Shown here: positions 58,032-64,000 of the stretch, piece after piece
Layout of the letters: each line of letters starts with the position of its first letter
Position numbering within the stretch: the first letter of the stretch is position 1
Source of the DNA: Arthrobacter silvisoli
GTDB taxonomy: Bacteria > Actinomycetota > Actinomycetes > Actinomycetales > Micrococcaceae
Length of the DNA: 64,000 nt
Reading direction: 5' to 3'
Assembly (NCBI RefSeq): GCF_003369445.1
Contig: NZ_QRCU01000037.1
Coordinates: 158,269-222,268 of the forward strand
Program-made: the position numbers and the translations under genes
Notes under the pieces: model-generated
The model's input: only the letters and a program-made list of their open reading frames with translations
Databases searched by the model: none
Told to the model about the DNA's origin: nothing

Positions 58032-59492
58032 TTGACTCGTAACCTCAGCCAGACCTTGCCACGAAGCCGTGGCCGGAACACCGTCATCTGCATCCTTGTC
58101 CTGCTCCTCATTGCTTTCGCGGCCTTCTACGCGATGGTCACCGGCAAAATCACCGCCGGCGCCGAACGGCTCAACGCCGGCGCCGGCCAGGCCTCCGCAG
58201 GCGCGGTCCAGCTCAAGGACGGCGCCGCAAGGCTGGCCCACGGTGCCGGCGAGGCCGAAGCTGGCGCCGGCAAGCTCGCGGCAGGCGCATCGACAATCCG
58301 CTCCGGCGTCGAAAACAAGCTGGCGCCCGGAGCTGCCAAACTGAATGAAGGCGCCGGGAAGCTGGCAAGCGGGGCCCTCAAGATCCAGGACGATGTGCGG
58401 GCAAAGCTGGCCCCCGGTGTCTACAAAGTGGACGACGGCGCACAGCGGCTTGCCGCGGCCGCGCGCCAACTCTCCAGCGCCCTTACCCCCAGCAGTACGG
58501 GAAGCGCCGAGAACAACCTCGCCGACGGCGCCACCCGGCTGAGCAACGGTGCCTCCCGGCTCGAGGAGGGAGCGGCGCGGCTGGACGACGGCGCGCGCCT
58601 GCTTGATGACGGGGCGACCCGGCTCGCCGCGGGTACCGTCCAGCTCAGGGGCTACCCGGGCGCCAACAACGATCCCGCCCAAGGCAGCGGCACGGCGGCC
58701 CTGGCCCAAGGCCTCCAAAAACTCGCCGACGCCGCGAACGGCGCACAGGGCATGGTGCCCCTTGGCCTGCTGAAGGAACAGATCAATGCCCTGAATGCCG
58801 GAGCCCAGCGCCTGGACAGCGGGGCTGCCCGCTTGCAGGCGGGCGCCGCGAGCCTGGAATCAGGGGCAGCGCAGCTGCACGCCGGCACCACGCAGCTCGC
58901 CGGCGGCAGCGGCGAGCTGGCAGCCGGTTCCCGGAAACTCACCGCCGGCTTCTCCACCTTGGCAGGCAAGCTCAACAGCGAGGACCCTGCAGCTCCCGGG
59001 CTGGTCTTGGGAACGAGGCAGCTGGCCGAGGGGACGTCAAAGATCAGGACCGGCATGGACGGGGTACCCGGGAATCCGGAGCGTCCGGGTTTGCTGAAGG
59101 CGACTGCCGGCATGACGGACGGAACCGCCCGGTTGGCAGAAGGAAGCCAGGCCCTGCTTTCCGGTATCACCGGAGATCCCCAGGACCCGGCCAGTCCCGG
59201 CCTCCTTGGCGGTTCCAGTGCGCTGGCCGCCGGCGCGGCGAAGCTGTCGGAGGGCAGCACCCGGCTGGCGTCGGGGTCGGAACAGCTCTCGGACGGCGCC
59301 GCGAAACTCGCGGACGGCAACGGCAGGATCGCCGCGGGAACCTCAGAGCTGCACCGCGGTGCGGCGGCTGTGTCGCCGTCGTCCATGGCGGACGGTTCAC
59401 GCACGGCCACGGCGCTCGGAGTTGTCGGCACCCTGGGTGCCGGGTCCATCGGCGCGTTCGTGGTCCTGCGGCGGCGCCGGAGTACCCTCTGA
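58032..59492 (+). CDS. YhgE/Pip-like heptad-repeat membrane protein
   Basis: This protein of about 486 residues has an N-terminal membrane helix (VICILVLLLIAFAAFYAMV), about 400 residues of a seven-residue repeat with consensus G-A-x-x-L-x-x (for example GATRLSNGASRLEEGAARLDD), and a C-terminal membrane helix (TALGVVGTLGAGSIGAFVVL) with a short basic tail. The repeat and first helix match YhgE/phage-infection-protein homologues, but the usual multi-helix C-terminal membrane domain is missing. It would form a long extracytoplasmic coiled structure. The TTG start has AAGGAAAG upstream; the ATG at 58008 has no good site. A perfect operator lies upstream. Confidence 0.75.
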   Translation: MTRNLSQTLPRSRGRNTVICILVLLLIAFAAFYAMVTGKITAGAERLNAGAGQASAGAVQLKDGAARLAHGAGEAEAGAGKLAAGASTIRSGVENKLAPGAAKLNEGAGKLASGALKIQDDVRAKLAPGVYKVDDGAQRLAAAARQLSSALTPSSTGSAENNLADGATRLSNGASRLEEGAARLDDGARLLDDGATRLAAGTVQLRGYPGANNDPAQGSGTAALAQGLQKLADAANGAQGMVPLGLLKEQINALNAGAQRLDSGAARLQAGAASLESGAAQLHAGTTQLAGGSGELAAGSRKLTAGFSTLAGKLNSEDPAAPGLVLGTRQLAEGTSKIRTGMDGVPGNPERPGLLKATAGMTDGTARLAEGSQALLSGITGDPQDPASPGLLGGSSALAAGAAKLSEGSTRLASGSEQLSDGAAKLADGNGRIAAGTSELHRGAAAVSPSSMADGSRTATALGVVGTLGAGSIGAFVVLRRRRSTL

Positions 59493-59525
59493 GCAGGACC
59501 ACGCCCTGAGCGGACTCCTGACGCA

Positions 59526-59560
59526 CAAGAAAGCCGCCCCCGGAAGGGCGGCCCTCTTTC
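59526..59560. terminator. Bidirectional terminator
   Basis: GCCGCCC (59533-59539) and GGGCGGC (59546-59552) form a 7-bp stem with a 6-nt loop; A-rich sequence precedes and CTTTC follows, giving T tracts on both exits. It separates the convergent YhgE-like and HAD genes. Confidence 0.7.
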
Positions 59561-59567
59561 GCAGCAA

Positions 59568-60329
59568 TCAGCCCAGCAGCCGCGACAATGAATCGATCTC
59601 CCTGCCGGCAAAACCCTCCACGGTCTCCCCGACCCGGTTGAGCCAGATTCCGCGCAGGCCCGCGGCGGTGGCGCCGTCGGCGTCGAGCAGGCGGTTGTCC
59701 CCCACGTACAGGGTCTCTTCCGGGCGGGTGCCCAGGCGGCGGACCCCTTCGAGGTAGATGGCGGGGTCCGGCTTCGGAACGCCGACGGTGTCGGTTCCCA
59801 CCAACACGGAGATCCGGGACAGTCCCGCGCTGTCCAGCTTCACCCGCTGGTAGTCATGCACGTTGTTGCTCACGGCTCCGTACGGAATCCCGGCGTCGTC
59901 GAGCGCATCCAGGACGGGAGCGACGTCGTCGAAAGCGCGCACGTAGCTTGGCTGCAACCGGGCATACTCGCTGAGCCAGGCGTGCGACTGGTCTCCTTCT
60001 TCGAGTTCGACGCCGAAGTGCCCCAGCGCCGCCCGCCCGCGGAGCAGCCGCTGCTCATTGAAAGTGAGCTCGCCGGCGAGATAGCGGTCGTAGAAGTGCG
60101 TGGTCTCGTGGGTGAAGATCCGCCCGAACTTCTCCCACCCGGCCGCGTCGAGGCCGGGCAGGAGGTGTTCGCTGACATCGCGCAGCGCGGTGGTCATGGA
60201 GTATTCGAGGTCAACGAGGGTGTCGTCGATGTCGAAGAGGACGCCCCGGACAGTGCCGAAGGAAGCCAAGGCGAAAGGACCTGCGCCGACGGCGCCCGTA
60301 GCCGCTGATTGTGCCGCTGTGCCGCCCAT
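59568..60329 (-). CDS. HAD-superfamily hydrolase
   Basis: This 253-residue haloacid-dehalogenase-type phosphatase has motif I VLFDIDDTLVDLE near 30, motif II in PYGAVSNNVHDYQ, the lysine in GVPKPDPAIYLEGVRRLG, and motif IV in TLYVGDNRLLDADGATAAG. The cap domain lies between motifs I and II. The substrate is unknown; the family includes sugar and nucleotide phosphatases. The ATG at 60329 has AGGAG upstream. It starts 7 nt after the gltX stop and is probably cotranscribed with it. Confidence 0.88.
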   Translation of the reverse strand: MGGTAAQSAATGAVGAGPFALASFGTVRGVLFDIDDTLVDLEYSMTTALRDVSEHLLPGLDAAGWEKFGRIFTHETTHFYDRYLAGELTFNEQRLLRGRAALGHFGVELEEGDQSHAWLSEYARLQPSYVRAFDDVAPVLDALDDAGIPYGAVSNNVHDYQRVKLDSAGLSRISVLVGTDTVGVPKPDPAIYLEGVRRLGTRPEETLYVGDNRLLDADGATAAGLRGIWLNRVGETVEGFAGREIDSLSRLLG

Positions 60330-60336
60330 TCCGCTC

Positions 60337-61851
60337 CTAGCCGCGGAAGGCGCGCAGCCGGGCAAGGGAGGATTCCTTGCCCAGGATGACCATGGATTCG
60401 AACAGAGGCGGGGACACCCGGCGGCCGGAGATACCGGTGCGGACGGGTCCGAAGGCAAGGCGCGGCTTGATGCCGAGATCTTCGACCAGGGCCTGCTTCA
60501 GCGCGGTCTGGATGTTCTCGGCGTTCCAGTCCTCGATCGGCTCCAGCGCTGCCAGGGCCGCGTCGAGGACCTCGCCGAGGTTTTCCGGCAGCCCCTTGCG
60601 GGCGTCGTCCGCGACGTCGACGGCGTCGTCGGACTTGAACAGGAAGGCGAGCATTTCCGGGGCCTCGCCCAGCAGGGTGATGCGTTCCTGGACCAGCGGT
60701 GCGGCCTCGATGAGGATCTCTTCCTGGCGGTCAGTGAGGATCTCCCCCACCAGTCCGGCGTCGCGCAGGTACGGCACCAGCCGCTCACGGAAGTCTTCGG
60801 CCGCAAGCATGCGCACGTGGGTTCCGTTGATGGCTTCGGCCTTCTTCAGGTCGAAGCGGGCCGGGTTGCCCAGGACGTCGTGGATGTCGAAGTGCTCCAC
60901 GAGCTGCTCCACCGTGAAGATGTCCTCATCGGCGGACAGCGACCAGCCCAGCAGGGAGAGGTAGTTCAGGAGGCCCTCGCGGATGAAGCCGCGTTCGCGG
61001 TGCAGGAAGAGGCTGGACTCGGGATCACGCTTGGAGAGCTTCTTGTTGCCCTGGCCCATGACGTAGGGCAGGTGGCCGAACTCCGGCATGTACTCGGCGA
61101 CGCCGATGGCGTAGAGGGCACGGTAGAGCGCGATCTGGCGCGGAGTGGAGCTCAGCAGGTCTTCGCCGCGGAGCACGTGGGTGATGCCCATGAGGGCGTC
61201 GTCCACCGGGTTGACCAGGGTGTACAGGGGGGCACCGTTGGCGCGGACCACCGCGAAGTCCGGCACGGACCCGGCCTTGAAGGTGATGTCGCCGCGCACC
61301 AGGTCGGTGAAAGTGAGGTCTTCGTCCGGCATGCGCAGGCGCAGCACGGGCTCGCGGCCTTCGGCCTTGTACTGGGCGAGCTGCTCTTCGGTCATGTGGC
61401 GGTCGAAACCGTCGTAGCCGAGCTTGGGATCGCGGCCTGCGGCGCGATGGCGGGCCTCGATTTCCTCCGGAGTGGAGTAGGACTCGTAAATGTGGCCGCC
61501 GGCCTTCAGCCTGGCGATGACGTCCTGGTAGATCCCGCTGCGCTGGGACTGCCGGTACGGCTCGTGCGGGCCGCCGACCTCGACGCCCTCGTCCCAGTTG
61601 ATGCCGAGCCACTTCAGGGCTTCCAGCAGCTGGTGGTAGCTTTCCTCGCTGTCGCGGGCGGCGTCCGTGTCTTCGATGCGGAAGACCAGGGTGCCCTTGG
61701 TGTGCCGCGCATAGGCCCAGTTGAAGAGGGCGGTGCGGATCAGGCCGACGTGCGGGGTTCCGGTGGGCGACGGGCAGAAGCGGACGCGGACCGGGGTTTC
61801 GGCGGTGACGGCAGGAATGGCGGCAGAGTTCGACGCGGGAGCAGTAGTCAT
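60337..61851 (-). CDS. gltX: Glutamyl-tRNA synthetase
   Basis: This 504-residue class I aminoacyl-tRNA synthetase carries the HIGH-equivalent motif [21 protein letters not shown] near 24 and the KMSKS-equivalent [14 protein letters not shown] near 270, with the Glu-specific RIEDTD and the C-terminal anticodon-binding helices. Most actinobacteria lack GlnRS; there GltX charges both tRNA-Glu and tRNA-Gln with glutamate, followed by GatCAB amidation. Both tRNA genes lie 2.8 kb away. The ATG at 61851 has GGAAG 5 nt upstream and TAAAGT 10 nt upstream. Confidence 0.97.
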   Translation of the reverse strand: MTTAPASNSAAIPAVTAETPVRVRFCPSPTGTPHVGLIRTALFNWAYARHTKGTLVFRIEDTDAARDSEESYHQLLEALKWLGINWDEGVEVGGPHEPYRQSQRSGIYQDVIARLKAGGHIYESYSTPEEIEARHRAAGRDPKLGYDGFDRHMTEEQLAQYKAEGREPVLRLRMPDEDLTFTDLVRGDITFKAGSVPDFAVVRANGAPLYTLVNPVDDALMGITHVLRGEDLLSSTPRQIALYRALYAIGVAEYMPEFGHLPYVMGQGNKKLSKRDPESSLFLHRERGFIREGLLNYLSLLGWSLSADEDIFTVEQLVEHFDIHDVLGNPARFDLKKAEAINGTHVRMLAAEDFRERLVPYLRDAGLVGEILTDRQEEILIEAAPLVQERITLLGEAPEMLAFLFKSDDAVDVADDARKGLPENLGEVLDAALAALEPIEDWNAENIQTALKQALVEDLGIKPRLAFGPVRTGISGRRVSPPLFESMVILGKESSLARLRAFRG

Positions 61852-61919
61852 AGTGCTTCCAACTTTACCGCCTGCACGCGCGGCGCCCGGACGGAATCCG
61901 GGCGTCGCGCGCCTCACAT

Positions 61920-62696
61920 TCAGCGGCGGACGACGGGGTTGGACAGGCGTCCGATGCCTTCGATTTCGATCTCGTAGCGGTCGCCTTCGCTGACCAGTCC
62001 GACGCCGGCCGGCGTACCGGTCATGATGACGTCACCGGGAAGCAGGGTGAAGGCCTGCGAAACGATCGAAACGAGCTCGCGCGCGCTGCGGATCATGTCC
62101 CTGGTGTTGCCGTCCTGGCGGAGGTCGCCGTTGAGCCAGCCCTTGACGTCGAGGTCATCGGGGTCAAGCTCGGTTTCGATCCAGGGGCCGAGCGGCGCGG
62201 AGGTGTCGAAACCCTTGGCACGGGCCCACTGCAGCTCGGTCTTCTGGACATCGCGGGCGGTAAGGTCGTTGCCGCAGGTGTAGCCGAAGATCACGTCGTC
62301 GACGCGCTCTTCCGGCACGTCCTTGCAGATGCGGCCGATGACCACGCAGAGTTCGGCCTCGAAGGAGACCTCCTCGGAGAACTCGGGCAGCACGACGGGA
62401 TCGCCGGGGCCCACGACGGCGGTGTTCGGCTTGAGGAACAGCAGCGGCTGGGCGGGGACCTCGTTGCCGAGTTCGGCCGCGTGCTCCGCGTAGTTGCGGC
62501 CGACGCCGATCACCTTGCTGCGGGGAATGATGGGGGCCAGCAGCCGAACATCCTCCAGCTTGTGCTTCACGGAGGTGCGCTCGACGCCGTTGAAGAAGGG
62601 ATCGCCGTGGATGACAGTGACGGTTTCACTGCCGGGCTCCCCCTCCACGACGCCGTACATGGGATCAGAATCAACAACAAACCGGGCGATACGCAT
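61920..62696 (-). CDS. Fumarylacetoacetate-hydrolase family protein
   Basis: This 258-residue FAH-fold hydrolase/isomerase shows [15 protein letters not shown] near 75, [44 protein letters not shown] with the metal-binding Glu residues, [13 protein letters not shown], and [13 protein letters not shown] near the C-terminus. FAH proteins open or hydrolyse diketo acids; many are in aromatic catabolism (for example HpaG/UGL type). There is no catabolic neighbour here. The ATG at 62696 is preceded at 7 nt by TAGGCT, suggesting a separate leaderless promoter inside the end of the upstream gene. Confidence 0.9.
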   Translation of the reverse strand: MRIARFVVDSDPMYGVVEGEPGSETVTVIHGDPFFNGVERTSVKHKLEDVRLLAPIIPRSKVIGVGRNYAEHAAELGNEVPAQPLLFLKPNTAVVGPGDPVVLPEFSEEVSFEAELCVVIGRICKDVPEERVDDVIFGYTCGNDLTARDVQKTELQWARAKGFDTSAPLGPWIETELDPDDLDVKGWLNGDLRQDGNTRDMIRSARELVSIVSQAFTLLPGDVIMTGTPAGVGLVSEGDRYEIEIEGIGRLSNPVVRR

Positions 62697-62703
62697 GCCC
62701 CCA

Positions 62704-62709
62704 AGCCTA
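62704..62709 (-). promoter_or_regulatory. -10 box of a leaderless FAH-gene promoter, overlapping the upstream stop codon
   Basis: TAGGCT on the minus strand begins with the TAG stop of the metallo-beta-lactamase gene and is followed by seven bases and the FAH-family ATG. Confidence 0.45.
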
Positions 62710-63483
62710 CCGTCGCAGGTAGTCCAGCTGCGCCGCCACCGAGTTCTCGGCGGCGCGGCGCACGGAAGGATCGACGTCGGGATAGACGGCGTCGGTGACG
62801 GCCGCGACGCCGGCGTCCGGCCCGAGCTCTGCCAGGGCGCCGCGGATCTGGTCCAGTCGCATGAGCCGGTGGGCGCGGTATTCACGGCAGATGGCGTCCG
62901 TGGCGGTCAGCACCGGGCCGTGGGCGGGCAACAGCGTGGCCGGGCCGAGGGCTTCGAGCAGGTCCAGGCTGCCGAGGTAGTCCGCCAAGCGGCCATCCGG
63001 GTAATCCAGCACGGTGGTCCCCCGGCCGAGGATCGTGTCCCCGCTCAGCACGGACCCGTGCGGGCCGTCGCCGGGAAGGTGGAAGCACAGTGAATCGGAG
63101 GTGTGGCCGGGGGTGGCCAGGACCCGGATCTCGACCGACCCGGCGTGCAGGGTTTCGCCGCCGCGCAGCGGTTCGCCGCCGTGGCAGTGACGCGGGTCGG
63201 CCGCGCGGACCGGCGCACCGGTCAACTCGTGGAACCGTGCCGCGGCCTCCGTGTGGTCCGGGTGACGGTGCGTGATGAGCACCAGTTCCACCTTCCCGGC
63301 ACCGGCCAGGGCGGCCAGGTGTTCCTCGTCCAGGGGGCCGGGGTCCACCACCACGGTTCCTTCCGCGCCGGGCGCAGAGATCACATAGGAGTTGGTGCCG
63401 TCCAGGCTCATCGGCCCTGGATTGGGCGCCAGCCGGGAACGGGTCAGGCGGCTGCTTTGCAGGAACTGGGGATCCGGGGTCAT
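62707..63483 (-). CDS. Metallo-beta-lactamase-fold hydrolase
   Basis: This 258-residue protein of the MBL fold has the zinc-binding ITHRHPDHTEAA near residue 71, a histidine in LATPGHTSDSLCFHL, the aspartate of VLSGDTILGRG, and the LPAHGPVL histidine. The family includes glyoxalase II-like and RNase-like hydrolases; the sequence does not indicate the substrate. It ends 11 nt before the FAH-family start and its TAG is the first half of that gene's -10 box. Confidence 0.9.
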   Translation of the reverse strand: MTPDPQFLQSSRLTRSRLAPNPGPMSLDGTNSYVISAPGAEGTVVVDPGPLDEEHLAALAGAGKVELVLITHRHPDHTEAAARFHELTGAPVRAADPRHCHGGEPLRGGETLHAGSVEIRVLATPGHTSDSLCFHLPGDGPHGSVLSGDTILGRGTTVLDYPDGRLADYLGSLDLLEALGPATLLPAHGPVLTATDAICREYRAHRLMRLDQIRGALAELGPDAGVAAVTDAVYPDVDPSVRRAAENSVAAQLDYLRR

Positions 63484-63525
63484 GGTCCTATCTTGGCATC
63501 CGCGTCCGGCGGCCCGCTCCGGCAG

Positions 63526-63900
63526 TCACAGCAGGAGCAGGACCGCAACGACGAGCGGCAGCAGGCTTTGGCCGATACCGCTGACCCACAGGCGCCGTTC
63601 CGAAACCACCAGCACGATGCCCAGGATGACATGTGCCACGCATGCGAACAGGAGCACGGCGTGGCCGGCCTGATGGTTGGCGCCGCCCAGGAGCAGCGCA
63701 CCGGTGATCGCCCCGGCTCCCCACACCATGTTGTAGAAGCCCAGGTTCACCGTCCACAACCGCACGGCAGCCGTGTCCTTGGGTTCGATCAGGAAGATTG
63801 AATGGAAACGCTGGTCCCGGAAGAAAAACGATTCGAGGACGCCGACAACGATCAGCACGGCGCCGAAAACCACGCCCAGTATCTGGATTGCCCCTGTCAT
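63526..63900 (-). CDS. DUF1304-family small membrane protein
   Basis: This 124-residue protein has four predicted membrane helices (IQILGVVFGAVLIVVGVLESF, AVRLWTVNLGFYNMVWGAGAITGAL, AVLLFACVAHVILGIVLVV, SLLPLVVAVLLLL). The N-x-G-x-Y-N segment in TVNLGFYNMVWG and the F-x-R-x2-R-F pattern after the first helix fit DUF1304. Function unknown. The ATG at 63900 has no Shine-Dalgarno site; an in-frame GTG is two codons upstream. Confidence 0.7.
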   Translation of the reverse strand: MTGAIQILGVVFGAVLIVVGVLESFFFRDQRFHSIFLIEPKDTAAVRLWTVNLGFYNMVWGAGAITGALLLGGANHQAGHAVLLFACVAHVILGIVLVVSERRLWVSGIGQSLLPLVVAVLLLL

Positions 63901-63971
63901 GGTCACATTGTGCCCGTGCCTGTGGCGCCCGGACAGGGGGCGGTCCGGAAAAGCACGCTTAACCCGCGACG

Positions 63972-64000
63972 GCGGCCTGCCCACTGGGTGGGCAGGCCGC
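63972..64000. terminator. Strong hairpin at the window edge
   Basis: GCGGCCTGCCCA (63972-63983) and its complement (63989-64000) form a perfect 12-bp stem with loop CTGGG. It is probably the terminator of a gene to the right of the window; no T tract is visible on the left side. Confidence 0.5.

Noticed and set aside
57912..59611. Antisense Ala/Pro-rich frames over the YhgE-like gene.
   Set aside because: They arise from the heptad repeat read on the other strand; the sense strand has membrane helices, a ribosome-binding site and a terminator.

Overview
The window is chromosomal DNA of a high-GC actinobacterium, most likely a Micrococcaceae member of the Arthrobacter/Pseudarthrobacter group. 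The evidence is very high third-position G+C, many GTG/TTG starts, Tat-type signal peptides, actinobacterial gene strings (coaD-rsmD-recG-DAK2-thiL; DUF3515-ddl-gpsA-plsC-murA-leuD-leuC/IclR; tRNA-Glu/tRNA-Gln/gltX), and repeated TANNNT boxes placed 6-7 nt before a start codon, the layout of leaderless mRNAs. It holds 47 protein-coding genes (one cut by the left edge) and two tRNA genes. I see no transposase, integrase, phage gene, rRNA or CRISPR array.

Layout. (1) 1-7387: housekeeping (coaD end, aminotransferase, spermidine-synthase-like protein, rsmD, recG, DAK2 protein, thiL). (2) 7464-38179: a large surface-polysaccharide region. wecB and a DUF6270/hydrolase fusion run rightward. A long leftward series follows: a secreted low-complexity surface protein, two GT4 glycosyltransferases, a Wzm/Wzt-type ABC exporter, a CgeB-GT2 fusion, wecC, a 1482-residue three-module glycosyltransferase, an alpha/beta hydrolase, and two copies of a Tat-exported deacetylase plus beta-propeller pair, with a third propeller between them. 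An LCP-family ligase lies upstream. (3) 38302-47835: cell-wall, lipid and leucine genes, with a lone DUF6270 gene inserted between murA and leuD. (4) 48015-57138: a second surface-glycan block: FkbM methyltransferase, hydrolase-DUF6270 fusion, lone hydrolase, a 1472-residue glycosyltransferase and a small orphan half-domain. (5) 57442-64000: tRNA-Glu, tRNA-Gln, a YhgE-like repeat protein, HAD hydrolase, gltX, FAH-family protein, metallo-beta-lactamase-fold protein and a DUF1304 protein.

How the genes fit together. WecB and WecC would make UDP-ManNAcA. The glycosyltransferases, including two giant proteins built from the same modules in different order, would assemble a ManNAcA-containing polymer. 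Wzm/Wzt would export it and the LCP protein would attach it to peptidoglycan. The exported deacetylases and propellers may modify or bind it outside the cell. Five proteins use alpha/beta-hydrolase and DUF6270 domains, fused in both orders or alone, and look like a shared set of modification enzymes. The same domains recur at three places that interrupt an otherwise ordinary housekeeping string. The most novel elements are the permuted giant glycosyltransferases, the shuffled hydrolase/DUF6270 family and the duplicated deacetylase-propeller cassette. Functions for these are inferred from domain types and context.
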